Assembly (NCBI GenBank): GCA_050293315.1
Contig: JBNKMS010000031.1
Span: 62,001 to 126,000, forward strand
Length of the DNA stretch: 64,000 bases
Origin: CBFDBF01 sp050293315
GTDB taxonomy: Bacteria > Pseudomonadota > Gammaproteobacteria > Chromatiales > Chromatiaceae
Direction of reading: 5' to 3'
A program made the translations under genes and the position numbers. Position 1 is the stretch's first letter. Each line of letters opens with the position of its first letter. This document shows, piece after piece, positions 1 through 9,139 of this stretch. The notes under the pieces were generated by a model, which had not been told where the DNA came from, made no database searches, and saw only the letters and a list, made by a program, of their open reading frames with translations.

Positions 1-772
1 CGCCGGGGCCTATATCTGTGGTGAGGAGTCGGCGCTGCTGGAGTCGATAGAGGGGAAGAAGGGTCAACCGCGATACAAGCCGCCGTTCCCTGCGCAGGTC
101 GGTCTCTATGGCTGTCCAACCATCATAAATAATACCGAGTCATTCGCCGCTATTCCGCCAATCATGGAGAAGGGTGGAGAGTGGTTCAAGAATCTCGGGG
201 TAGAGAACAGCGGCGGCACCAAGCTCTTCTCTATATCCGGTAATGTAAATAAACCAGGTGTATTCGAGGTGCCTATGGGTACCCCGTTCTCGCATCTGCT
301 GGAGCTGGCTGGTGGAGTAAAGGATGGACGCAAGCTGAAGGCGGTTATCCCTGGTGGATCATCTTCACCGGTTATCCCCGGTGAGCAGATGATGGAGCTG
401 ACCATGGATTACGATGCCATCGCGGGGGCAGGCTCTATGCTCGGTTCTGGTGCAGTTATCGTTATCGATGATAGTCAGTGCATGGTGAAGATACTGGAGC
501 GTATGTCTTACTTCTATTACGAGGAGTCATGCGGTCAGTGCACCCCATGTCGAGAGGGTACCGGCTGGATGTGGCGTATATTGCAACGGATAGAGAATGG
601 ACGTGGACGCCAGGAGGATCTGGACCTGTTGCTGAGTATCGGTGGCAATATTGCAGGGCGCACTGTATGTGCCCTCGGTGATGCTGCAGTGATGCCGGTG
701 CAGGGGATGCTGAAACACTTTCGTGATGAGTTTCAATATCACATCGACCATAAGAAATGTATGGTCGGGTGA
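1..772 (+). CDS. nuoF: NADH-quinone oxidoreductase subunit F, C-terminal part (5' end outside window)
   Basis: This subunit carries FMN and one [4Fe-4S] cluster and accepts electrons from NADH in the peripheral arm of complex I. The reading frame is already open at base 2 (AGAYICGEESALLES), a conserved stretch of the FMN-binding region. About 256 residues remain. The cluster N3 ligands are visible as CGQCTPCREGTGW, followed about 40 residues later by the fourth cysteine in GRTVCALGDAA. The gene ends with TGA 22 bp before nuoG in the same direction, as expected in a nuo operon. Only the N-terminal part is missing, because of the window edge. Confidence 0.97.
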   Translation, partial: AGAYICGEESALLESIEGKKGQPRYKPPFPAQVGLYGCPTIINNTESFAAIPPIMEKGGEWFKNLGVENSGGTKLFSISGNVNKPGVFEVPMGTPFSHLLELAGGVKDGRKLKAVIPGGSSSPVIPGEQMMELTMDYDAIAGAGSMLGSGAVIVIDDSQCMVKILERMSYFYYEESCGQCTPCREGTGWMWRILQRIENGRGRQEDLDLLLSIGGNIAGRTVCALGDAAVMPVQGMLKHFRDEFQYHIDHKKCMVG

Positions 773-794
773 GGTTAGTTAGAGAAGGCTACTG

Positions 795-3104
795 ATGTCT
801 GAAGAGCAGACTATAACAATAGAGGTGGACGGCCGGGAGTTGCAGGCGCGACCTGGTGCTATGCTCATCGAGATAACCGATGAGGCCGGCATCCATATCC
901 CCCGTTTCTGCTACCACAAGAAGCTTTCCACAGCGGCCAACTGCCGCATGTGTCTGGTTGAGGTGGAGAAGGTGCCCAAGCCGCTGCCCGCCTGCGCTAC
1001 ACCAGTCACTGATGGTATGAAGGTGTTTACCAAGTCGCCCATGGCGCTCGCCGCGCAAAAGGGGACGATGGAGTTTCTGCTTATCAACCATCCGTTGGAT
1101 TGCCCGATCTGCGATCAGGGTGGTGAGTGCGAACTCCAGGATTCCGCGCTGCGTCATGGTGATGACACATCACGTTATATCGAGGCCAAACATATAGTGC
1201 CCAAGGTGGATATAGGCCCACTGATTAATGCCACCTTTGACCGCTGCATACACTGTACCCGCTGTGTCCGTTTCGGCGCTGAGATTGCCGGTATACGTGA
1301 ACTTGGTGCCACCGGTCGGGGTGAGCATATGACCATCGGCACCTATGTAGAGAAGAGTATTGATTCGGAGTTGTCGGGCAATGTGATTGACCTATGTCCG
1401 GTGGGCTCTCTTACCTCCAGGCCATACCGTTATCAGGCGCGTCCCTGGGAGCTGGTCCAGCGCGAGGCGATCGCCCCACACGATGCGCTCGGTTCCAATC
1501 TCTACCTCCACCTGCGCAACAACAAGGTGATGCGGGTACACCCAAATGATAACGAGGCGATTAACGAGTGCTGGTTGTCTGATCGTGACCGCTTTAGCTA
1601 TGAAGGGCTCTACTCTGCAGATCGGTTGACTGCGCCGTTAGTAAAGAGGGGTGATAGGTTTGTGGCGACCGGTTGGGAGAAGGCGTTGGAGTTCGCTGCC
1701 AAGGGGTTGACCGCAGCGGGCGCAGAGACCGGTGCACTGCTCTCTCCTACAGCAACCATGGAGGAGCTGTATCTGGCACAGAAGCTGGTGCGTGGTTTGG
1801 GTAGTGATAATATCGATTTTCGTCTGCGTCAGGCCGATTTCCGCGGTACCGAACCGAGTGTTCCATGGCTGGGGATGGAGATCTCAGAGGTTGAGCAGTT
1901 GCGCCATGTGTTGGTGATCGGTTCGAATCCAAGGAAAGATATACCGATGCTAAACCATCGCCTGCGTAAGGCGGCTTTGCAGGGTGCGGAGATTAGTTTT
2001 ATCAATCCACAATGGTTGGATCTTAACTACCGTGCTGAGCAACTTGCAGACGGCCCTGCGGGGATGGTCTCAGATCTTGCTGCCGTGGCCCAGGAGTTGG
2101 GTCTGAAAGGTGGTCCGATTGGGCAGGCCGAGGTCACATCCAGGCATGAGGCTATTGCAAAGAGTTTGCAGGGAGACGGCAACAGAGCGATTCTGATTGG
2201 TGCCATGGCTACAGCCCATCCCGATTACTCTCTGCTGTGTAGTTTGGCAGCAAACATAGCCAAGGCGACAGGCGCCACAGTTGGATTTCTACCAGAGGCC
2301 GCCAATAGCGTTGGTGCCCATCTGCTCGGTGTGAAGCCACAGTCAGGTGGCAAAAATGCTGCCGCTATGTTGGATGCCCCCTGCAAGGGTTATCTATTGC
2401 TCGGGGTGGAGCCTGGATATGACCTGGGTAACCCGGCAAAAGGGAGAGCGGCACTTAAGCAGGCCGATTTTGTTGTGGCCCTGAGTAGCTACCGCAGTAT
2501 CGATCTGGAGCAGGTGGCAGATGTTATCCTGCCAATAGCCGGTTTTGCCGAGACCTCCGGGACCTATGTTAATGCAGCCGGCAGCTGGCAATCATTCAAT
2601 GGTGCTGCCGCGCCATGGGGCGAATCACGTCCAGCCTGGAAGGTGCTGCGTGTCCTTGGCAATCTGCTCAACCTGAGAGGGTTTGACCAGGAGGACTCCT
2701 CCGCAGTTTTGGCCGAGGCGGAGACCCTGGCGGAAGAGCGGGACCTGGACAACAGCATGACCCTGAAGCTTGATGGGGAGTGTCGTATCTCTGATAGCAC
2801 ACTTATCCGGATAGGTGATGTGCCTATCTATGCGGCAGATCCATTGGTGCGTCGCGCAGCGGCACTACAGCAGACTGAAGATGCGGTTGCTGCATCCATT
2901 ATGGTCAATGCAAAGGTGGCCGCAGAGGCCGGTATAGCGGATGGGGAATTAGTGGTAGCGGTGCAGTCTGATGGCAAGTCGACCCTGCCGCTAGTTATCG
3001 ATGCCACTGTACCGGATGGCTGTGTCCGCCTGCCGGCAGCACTATCTGGTACAGAGACCCTGGGCGATCAGTTTGGCGCCATAACCCTAGAGAAGGTTCA
3101 ATAG
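795..3104 (+). CDS. nuoG: NADH-quinone oxidoreductase subunit G
   Basis: Large iron-sulfur subunit of complex I, passing electrons from NuoF/NuoE toward NuoI. The 769 residues begin with a 2Fe-2S ferredoxin domain (cysteines from about residue 39: CYHKK and CRMC). A region with CPICDQGGEC (from residue 103) follows, then a 4Fe-4S motif CIHCTRC (from residue 151). The remainder is the molybdopterin-oxidoreductase-like domain, which in complex I binds no molybdenum. Length is normal for the shorter NuoG type. The gene lies 22 bp after nuoF and 4 bp before nuoH, so it is cotranscribed. Nothing is missing among the expected cluster ligands that can be seen. Confidence 0.97.
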   Translation: MSEEQTITIEVDGRELQARPGAMLIEITDEAGIHIPRFCYHKKLSTAANCRMCLVEVEKVPKPLPACATPVTDGMKVFTKSPMALAAQKGTMEFLLINHPLDCPICDQGGECELQDSALRHGDDTSRYIEAKHIVPKVDIGPLINATFDRCIHCTRCVRFGAEIAGIRELGATGRGEHMTIGTYVEKSIDSELSGNVIDLCPVGSLTSRPYRYQARPWELVQREAIAPHDALGSNLYLHLRNNKVMRVHPNDNEAINECWLSDRDRFSYEGLYSADRLTAPLVKRGDRFVATGWEKALEFAAKGLTAAGAETGALLSPTATMEELYLAQKLVRGLGSDNIDFRLRQADFRGTEPSVPWLGMEISEVEQLRHVLVIGSNPRKDIPMLNHRLRKAALQGAEISFINPQWLDLNYRAEQLADGPAGMVSDLAAVAQELGLKGGPIGQAEVTSRHEAIAKSLQGDGNRAILIGAMATAHPDYSLLCSLAANIAKATGATVGFLPEAANSVGAHLLGVKPQSGGKNAAAMLDAPCKGYLLLGVEPGYDLGNPAKGRAALKQADFVVALSSYRSIDLEQVADVILPIAGFAETSGTYVNAAGSWQSFNGAAAPWGESRPAWKVLRVLGNLLNLRGFDQEDSSAVLAEAETLAEERDLDNSMTLKLDGECRISDSTLIRIGDVPIYAADPLVRRAAALQQTEDAVAASIMVNAKVAAEAGIADGELVVAVQSDGKSTLPLVIDATVPDGCVRLPAALSGTETLGDQFGAITLEKVQ

Positions 3105-3108
3105 TCCT

Positions 3109-4185
3109 ATGGAAATGTTGATCAATATCTGGGAGTGGATCGTATGGTTCTGGTATCTGCCGCTAGTAACCATCCTGCGGTATATTGTTCTTATTGTGGC
3201 GCCGTTAATGCTATGTGTCGCCTACTTCACCTACGCTGAGCGTAAGATTATCGGTTATATGCAGACACGAGTCGGCCCCAACCGGGTTGGTCCCAAGGGG
3301 TGGCTACAACCGATTGCCGATGCCCTTAAGCTTATGTTTAAGGAGATCATAATACCAACCGGCGCAAACAAGCTGCTGTTTCTGTTGGCACCACTGCTTA
3401 CCCTGGGGCCGGCACTAGCAGCCTGGGCGGTATTCCCGTTTGCAGAAGGGATGGTGTTGGCTGATGTCAACGCCGGTCTGCTCTATATTCTGGCGCTAAC
3501 CTCAATGGGGGTATATGGGGTCATCATCGCCGGTTGGGCCTCCAACTCCAAGTACGCGTTTCTTGGGGCTATGCGTTCTGCAGCCCAGATTGTCTCCTAT
3601 GAGATTGCGATGGGCTTTGCACTGGTAGGTGTATTGGTCGCTGCAGGCAGCCTCAATTTGGGTGAGATTGTGCGTGCGCAGACAGGAGAGTATGGCTTTT
3701 TAAACTGGTTCTTTCTCCCTCTAGCGCCACTGTTTGTTATCTATTTTATCTCTGGTGTGGCCGAGACCAATCGTGCCCCGTTTGATGTTGCAGAGGGCGA
3801 GTCTGAGATCGTGGCGGGGTTTCATGTAGATTACTCTGGAATGGCCTTTGCCGTCTTCTTTCTGGGCGAATACGCCAACATGATTCTGATATCCGCCCTG
3901 AGCGCACTCATGTTTCTGGGTGGCTGGCTATCTCCATTCCCTCCATCCTGGGGGTTGGATAGTGTGCCTGTAATTGGGATATTACTTGGTGATGGTATCC
4001 ATTGGCTGTTTCTGAAGACGTTGATATTTGCTTTTCTGTTTCTCTGGTTCCGTGCTACTTTCCCGCGTTATCGCTACGACCAGATCATGCGGCTTGGATG
4101 GAAGGTGTTTATTCCTATTACTATCGTCTGGATTCTGCTGGTGGGTGTGGCAGTGGTCTATGAATTGCCTTGGTGGTTTAACTGA
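3109..4185 (+). CDS. nuoH: NADH-quinone oxidoreductase subunit H
   Basis: Membrane subunit at the junction of the two arms of complex I, forming much of the quinone chamber. The 358 residues are hydrophobic throughout, with about eight membrane spans. The family hallmark YAERKIIGYMQTRVGPNRVG lies near residue 45, and the ETNRAPFDVAEGESE loop lies in the second half. The TGA stop shares its last A with the ATG of nuoI, so the two are translationally coupled. Length matches the family (about 325-360). Confidence 0.97.
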   Translation: MEMLINIWEWIVWFWYLPLVTILRYIVLIVAPLMLCVAYFTYAERKIIGYMQTRVGPNRVGPKGWLQPIADALKLMFKEIIIPTGANKLLFLLAPLLTLGPALAAWAVFPFAEGMVLADVNAGLLYILALTSMGVYGVIIAGWASNSKYAFLGAMRSAAQIVSYEIAMGFALVGVLVAAGSLNLGEIVRAQTGEYGFLNWFFLPLAPLFVIYFISGVAETNRAPFDVAEGESEIVAGFHVDYSGMAFAVFFLGEYANMILISALSALMFLGGWLSPFPPSWGLDSVPVIGILLGDGIHWLFLKTLIFAFLFLWFRATFPRYRYDQIMRLGWKVFIPITIVWILLVGVAVVYELPWWFN

Positions 4186-4673
4186 TGAAAACTCTGTTTA
4201 ACTACATCAAGAGTCTTTTCATGCTGGAGCTATTTAGTGGCTTGGGTGTGACCGGCCGTTATCTGTTTAAGAAAAAGTTCACCATCCAATATCCGGATGA
4301 GCGGGCGCCGATGTCGCCGCGTTTCCGCGGACTGCATGCGCAGCGCCGTTATCCCAATGGAGAAGAGCGCTGCGTAGCCTGTAAGTTGTGTGAGGCGACC
4401 TGCCCCGCGCAGGCGATTACCATCGAGTCTGCGCCGAGTGAAAATGGTGCCCGACGGACCACCCGCTACGATATCGATCTATTCAAGTGCATCTTCTGTG
4501 GCTATTGTCAGGAATCCTGTCCGGAGGATGCCATCGTTGAGACCAGGATCTATGAGTATCACTTTGAGGGGAATGGCGACAATATCTTGAATAAGAAACT
4601 GCTCCTGGCTGTCGGCGACAAGTATGCGGATCAAATTACTGAAGATCTTGCGGCGCAGGCCAAGTACCGTTGA
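4185..4673 (+). CDS. nuoI: NADH-quinone oxidoreductase subunit I (2x[4Fe-4S])
   Basis: Ferredoxin-like subunit holding clusters N6a and N6b between NuoG and the quinone site. The 162 residues contain two complete motifs: CVACKLCEATCP starting at residue 63 and CIFCGYCQESCP starting at residue 102. Length is usual for alpha/gammaproteobacterial NuoI. The start codon overlaps the nuoH stop by one base, and nuoJ follows 10 bp downstream. Confidence 0.97.
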   Translation: MKTLFNYIKSLFMLELFSGLGVTGRYLFKKKFTIQYPDERAPMSPRFRGLHAQRRYPNGEERCVACKLCEATCPAQAITIESAPSENGARRTTRYDIDLFKCIFCGYCQESCPEDAIVETRIYEYHFEGNGDNILNKKLLLAVGDKYADQITEDLAAQAKYR

Positions 4674-4683
4674 GGAGTGACCG

Positions 4684-5304
4684 GTGACATTTGAAAAAAT
4701 TCTATTCTACCTGTTTGCCTCTATCCTGGTGTTTGCTGCCATTATGGTTGTTACCCGGAGGAACCCTGTGCATGCAGTGCTGTTTCTGGTGCTTGCCTTT
4801 GTCTCCAGCGCCGGCATATGGATGCTGGCAGAGGCGGAGTTTCTGGCCATCGCTCTGGTTCTTGTGTATGTCGGTGCGGTGATGGTGCTGTTCCTGTTTG
4901 TGGTAATGATGCTGGATATTGATGCGGCCGTAATACGGGCCGGCTTCGTTAAGTATATGCCGCTGGGGCTTTTGGTTGCTGCAGTTATGGTTGTTGAAAT
5001 GATACTTATAGTGGGGCCAACCAACTTCGGTTTGGAGCAGGTTGCTGCACCGGTCAGACACGCGGCCGATTACAGCAACATAGGGGAGCTGGGTGGCGTC
5101 CTTTATACAGTCTATATGTATCCATTCGAGATCGCTGCGGTGATCCTGCTGGTAGCTATTATAGCCGCTATCCGATTGTCCCTGCGTAAACGTCCCGAGA
5201 CCAAATATCAGAATCAATCAAAACAGGTGAAGGTGAAGAAAGGGCCGGACAGGATCAAGCTGGTAGAGATGCAGCCGGAGCCAAAATTGGAGGTGAAGCC
5301 ATGA
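4684..5304 (+). CDS. nuoJ: NADH-quinone oxidoreductase subunit J
   Basis: Small membrane subunit of the proton-pumping arm. The 206 residues form about five hydrophobic spans, including the conserved stretch YVGAVMVLFLFVVMMLDID around residues 60-78, which holds the pi-bulge helix TM3. The C-terminal 40 residues are charged and lysine-rich, as in other NuoJ. The start is GTG at 4684, chosen because the GAGGAGTGA ribosome-binding stretch lies directly upstream and no in-frame ATG precedes the first helix. The end overlaps nuoK by 4 bp (ATGA). Confidence 0.96.
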   Translation: MTFEKILFYLFASILVFAAIMVVTRRNPVHAVLFLVLAFVSSAGIWMLAEAEFLAIALVLVYVGAVMVLFLFVVMMLDIDAAVIRAGFVKYMPLGLLVAAVMVVEMILIVGPTNFGLEQVAAPVRHAADYSNIGELGGVLYTVYMYPFEIAAVILLVAIIAAIRLSLRKRPETKYQNQSKQVKVKKGPDRIKLVEMQPEPKLEVKP

Positions 5305-5606
5305 TTGCTCTCTCCGATTATCTGATCCTTGGTGCAATTCTGTTTTCGCTCAGTATTGCCGGCATCTTTCTGAATCGCAAAAATGTCATTATTTTGCTGA
5401 TGTGTATAGAGCTGATGTTGCTGGCGGTGAATATTAATTTTATTGCCTTCTCCCATTTCCTTGGGGATACAGCGGGACAGGTGTTTGTGTTCTTTATCCT
5501 TACCGTAGCGGCTGCTGAGGCGGCTATCGGGCTGGCGATCCTTATCGTGCTGTTTCGTAATCGACGCACTATCAATATTGACGAGCTTGGTAGGTTGAAG
5601 GGATGA
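5301..5606 (+). CDS. nuoK: NADH-quinone oxidoreductase subunit K
   Basis: Smallest antiporter-like membrane subunit of complex I. The 101 residues form three transmembrane helices. The family signature with a buried glutamate is present (CIELMLLAVNINFIAFS), as is the second one in the third helix (AAAEAAIGLAILIVLFR). It overlaps nuoJ by 4 bp and nuoL by 4 bp, consistent with coupled translation of J-K-L. Confidence 0.97.
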   Translation: MIALSDYLILGAILFSLSIAGIFLNRKNVIILLMCIELMLLAVNINFIAFSHFLGDTAGQVFVFFILTVAAAEAAIGLAILIVLFRNRRTINIDELGRLKG

Positions 5607-7594
5607 GTATGGAGCAGATATATCTTCTAATCGTACTGTTTCCACTATTTGGAGCGATAATCGCCGGCTTTATGGGCGGTAAGATCGGTCGTGCCGGTGC
5701 CCATTGGGTCGCCAGCGGTAGTGTTGGCATCTCTACACTGCTTTCGCTGTTTGTGCTGTTCGGTTTTGTTAATGGTACTCTGCAGCCGTTCAACGAAACT
5801 GTCTATACCTGGATGGTGGTTGATGGCCTACGTATGGAGGTGGGCTTTCTGGTAGATCACCTGACAGCTGTGATGATCTCAGTAGTCTCCTTTGTCTCTT
5901 TTTGTGTTCACGTCTATACCATCGGCTACATGGCTCACGATGAAGAGAACTGGCCTGAAGGTAGCGGTGCCGGCAAGAACAGTTACCAGCGCTTCTTCAG
6001 TTATATATCACTGTTTACCTTCTCCATGTTGATGCTGGTGATGTCGAATAATTTTCTGCAGCTGTTCTTTGGTTGGGAGGCTGTTGGTCTGGTCTCCTAT
6101 CTACTGATTGGCTTCTGGTCGGTCCGTGAGACCGCCGTCTTTGCCAATCTGAAGGCTTTCCTGGTAAACCGGGTAGGGGACTTCGGTTTCATCCTCGGTA
6201 TTGCCGCAGTCGCCATGTACAGCAACAGCCTGGACTACGCCGAGGTATTCGCAGCAGCTCCCGGCCTGGCAGATACACAGATCCAGATTTGGGGTGATAG
6301 CAGCTGGTCGTTGATGTCAGTGGTCGGTATTCTGCTGTTTGTCGGTGCCATGGGTAAGTCTGCCCAGGTTCCGCTACATGTCTGGCTACCGGATTCCATG
6401 GAGGGCCCGACCCCGATCTCTGCACTGATCCACGCTGCGACCATGGTGACCGCCGGCGTCTTCATGGTGGCCCGGATGTCACCTATATATGAGTTGTCAG
6501 AGACCGCGCTTACCTTTGTCTTGGTCATCGGTGCAACCACGGCAATGTTGACCGGTCTGATCGGTATCGTACAAAACGATATCAAGCGGGTGGTCGCATA
6601 CTCCACCCTATCTCAGCTGGGCTATATGATGGTGGCTCTGGGCGTGTCAGCCTATGCCGCAGGCATATTCCATCTGATGACCCATGCCTTCTTTAAGGCG
6701 CTGCTGTTCCTGGCCGCCGGTTCTGTAATCATAGGTATGCATCACGATCAGGATATTCGCAATATGGGTGGTGTGCGCAAGTACATGCCGATCACCTACT
6801 GGACATCGCTGTTGGGCTCCCTTGCGTTAATAGGTTTTCCAGGATTTGCCGGATTTTTCTCCAAAGATGCGATCATAGAGGCTGTGCACCACTCGACTAT
6901 AGCCGGTTCCGGTTACGCCTATTTTATGGTTGTAGCGGGTGTATTTGTTACCGCTCTCTACAGTTTCCGTATGTTCTTTCTGGTGTTCCATGGTGAAGGT
7001 CCACGGGATGAACACGCCAAGGCGCACTTGCATGAGTCACCCAAGGTGGTATGGGTGCCGCTGGTGTTGCTGGCTATTCCATCTGTACTGATAGGCTGGC
7101 CGACGGTAGGGCCGATGCTGTTCGGCGACTGGTTCGCCGGGGCGCTGCATGTGTTGCCACAGCACGATGTCTTGGGTGAGATGGCCAAGGGGTATCACGG
7201 GCCATTCTCTTTCGTGCTGCATGGTCTCGGCTTTGTAACGCTGTTAGCCCTGGGTGGTGCCGGTGTCGCCTGGTATGTCTATATGGAGCGCCCGGATTGG
7301 GCAGAGAAGATCAAGCAGACATTGTGGCCGGTTCACGCCCTGCTGGAGAGAAAGTACTGGCTGGATGAGGCCTATCAGTTTCTGTTTGCCGGTGGTAGCC
7401 GCGGCCTCGGTAAGTTGCTGTGGAATTGGGGTGATCGTCGCCTTATAGACGAAATTATAATTAACGGTTCTGCTCGGACTGTAGGCTGGTTTGCCGGAGT
7501 GGCGCGTGCTATCCAGAGTGGTTACCTGTTCCATTACGCTATCGCTATGATTCTGGGTCTGCTTGTTTTGTTGACCTGGTTTGTGATTGTTTAG
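5603..7594 (+). CDS. nuoL: NADH-quinone oxidoreductase subunit L
   Basis: Largest antiporter-like subunit, pumping protons and carrying the long lateral helix. The 663 residues are hydrophobic with some 16 predicted spans. Conserved blocks include NNFLQLFFGWEAVGLVSYLL, KSAQVPLHVWLPDSMEGPTP and the HAFFKALLFLAAGSVI region. The C-terminal part has the amphipathic helix and final anchor (FHYAIAMILGLLVLLTWFVI). Translation is coupled to nuoK, and nuoM follows 9 bp downstream. Confidence 0.97.
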   Translation: MSMEQIYLLIVLFPLFGAIIAGFMGGKIGRAGAHWVASGSVGISTLLSLFVLFGFVNGTLQPFNETVYTWMVVDGLRMEVGFLVDHLTAVMISVVSFVSFCVHVYTIGYMAHDEENWPEGSGAGKNSYQRFFSYISLFTFSMLMLVMSNNFLQLFFGWEAVGLVSYLLIGFWSVRETAVFANLKAFLVNRVGDFGFILGIAAVAMYSNSLDYAEVFAAAPGLADTQIQIWGDSSWSLMSVVGILLFVGAMGKSAQVPLHVWLPDSMEGPTPISALIHAATMVTAGVFMVARMSPIYELSETALTFVLVIGATTAMLTGLIGIVQNDIKRVVAYSTLSQLGYMMVALGVSAYAAGIFHLMTHAFFKALLFLAAGSVIIGMHHDQDIRNMGGVRKYMPITYWTSLLGSLALIGFPGFAGFFSKDAIIEAVHHSTIAGSGYAYFMVVAGVFVTALYSFRMFFLVFHGEGPRDEHAKAHLHESPKVVWVPLVLLAIPSVLIGWPTVGPMLFGDWFAGALHVLPQHDVLGEMAKGYHGPFSFVLHGLGFVTLLALGGAGVAWYVYMERPDWAEKIKQTLWPVHALLERKYWLDEAYQFLFAGGSRGLGKLLWNWGDRRLIDEIIINGSARTVGWFAGVARAIQSGYLFHYAIAMILGLLVLLTWFVIV

Positions 7595-7603
7595 GACGCT
7601 TTT

Positions 7604-9121
7604 ATGCTTGCAGATCTGCCTATTCTTAGCCTCACCATCTGGTTGCCGATTATCGGTGGCGTCCTGGTGCTGGCCAGTGGCGACAAGGTGGTCAATGCCT
7701 CTCGCTGGACAGCTTTGGTGGTAGCAGTTTTGACCTTTTTGGTAAGCCTTCTACTCTGGTCCGGTTTTGATGTCACCGTGGCCGATATGCAGTTCGTGGA
7801 GAGATCTCCTTGGATTGAGCTGTTCAGTGTTGAGTACTACCTCGGAATCGATGGTATCTCCATGCCACTGATCGTCCTGACAACCTTTATAACGGTATTT
7901 GTGATCATTGCAGGCTGGGAGGTTATTCAATATAAGCCGTCCCAATACATGGCCGCCTTTCTAATTATGGAGGGTGTGATGGTTGGGGTCTTCTCCGCCC
8001 TTGATGCGATGCTGTTCTATGTATTCTGGGAGGCGATGCTGATTCCGATGTTCCTGATCATCGGCGTCTGGGGTGGACCAAATAGGGTGTATGCCACTAT
8101 CAAGTTTTTTCTCTACACATTCTTCGGTTCAGTGTTTATGTTGGTGGCGCTGATCTATATGTACTTTCAGTCAGGCAGTTTCGACATCCTTACTTTTCAC
8201 GGTCTGAAACTGAGCCTGCATGAGCAGATCCTGATCTTCATCGCCTTTCTTATGGCTTTTGCCGTGAAAGTGCCGATGTGGCCGGTACACACCTGGTTGC
8301 CGGACGCCCATGTGGAGGCCCCTACAGGTGGTTCGGTCATCCTTGCGGCCATCATGCTCAAGATCGGCGGATATGGGTTTATGCGGTTCAGTCTGCCGAT
8401 TACACCGGATGCCAGCAGCCATCTTGACTGGTTGATTATCACCATGTCCTTGATTGCGGTGGTATATATCGGTTTTGTCGCATTGGTGCAGAAGGATATG
8501 AAGAAGCTGATAGCCTATTCATCCATCGCCCATATGGGGTTTGTTACCCTTGGTATGTTTATTGTCTTCATAATCAGCAATAACAGCGCAGCCAGCGGCG
8601 GATCCGGTCTCGGTATGTCTGGCGGTATGGTGCAGATGGTTTCACACGGTTTTATCTCTGCTGCACTATTTCTATGTGTCGGCGTGCTGTATGACCGTCT
8701 GCACAGTCGTGAGATCTCTGCATATGGCGGGGTGGTGCACACCATGCCCATATTTGCCGGCTTTATGCTCTTCTTTGCCATGGCCAATGCAGGTCTGCCA
8801 GGTACTTCCGGATTTGTCGGTGAGTTCATGGTTATCCTGGCAAGTTTCAGGGCCAATTTTTGGTTTGCATTCCTTGCGGCTACCACCCTGATTATCGGCG
8901 CTGCCTATACCTTGTGGATGGTGAAGAGAGTGATGTTTGGCGAAGTGGCTAACGATGGGGTCGCAGCCCTTAAAGATATCAACGGCCGTGAGTTTTTGGT
9001 GCTGGGCTCGCTGGCGCTGGCTGTGCTTATACTTGGCGTCTGGCCGGCTCCGCTGATTGAGGTCATGGATGTCTCTATAAATAACCTGTTACAGCATATA
9101 GCTGAGAGCAAGATCCCCTGA
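7604..9121 (+). CDS. nuoM: NADH-quinone oxidoreductase subunit M
   Basis: Second antiporter-like subunit of the membrane arm. The 505 residues contain the proton-channel blocks FYVFWEAMLIPMFLIIGVWG and FAVKVPMWPVHTWLPDAHVE, with conserved glutamate and lysines. AYSSIAHMGFVTLGMF follows in the second half. Length and order match other gammaproteobacterial NuoM. The TGA stop lies 18 bp before the preferred nuoN start. Confidence 0.97.
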   Translation: MLADLPILSLTIWLPIIGGVLVLASGDKVVNASRWTALVVAVLTFLVSLLLWSGFDVTVADMQFVERSPWIELFSVEYYLGIDGISMPLIVLTTFITVFVIIAGWEVIQYKPSQYMAAFLIMEGVMVGVFSALDAMLFYVFWEAMLIPMFLIIGVWGGPNRVYATIKFFLYTFFGSVFMLVALIYMYFQSGSFDILTFHGLKLSLHEQILIFIAFLMAFAVKVPMWPVHTWLPDAHVEAPTGGSVILAAIMLKIGGYGFMRFSLPITPDASSHLDWLIITMSLIAVVYIGFVALVQKDMKKLIAYSSIAHMGFVTLGMFIVFIISNNSAASGGSGLGMSGGMVQMVSHGFISAALFLCVGVLYDRLHSREISAYGGVVHTMPIFAGFMLFFAMANAGLPGTSGFVGEFMVILASFRANFWFAFLAATTLIIGAAYTLWMVKRVMFGEVANDGVAALKDINGREFLVLGSLALAVLILGVWPAPLIEVMDVSINNLLQHIAESKIP

Positions 9122-9139
9122 TGGGGTTGGTGCAATTTG

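Noticed and set aside
4702..5217. 171-codon minus-strand frame in nuoJ
   Set aside because: Opposite to a well-supported nuo gene and rich in His/Gln, as expected for an antisense frame.
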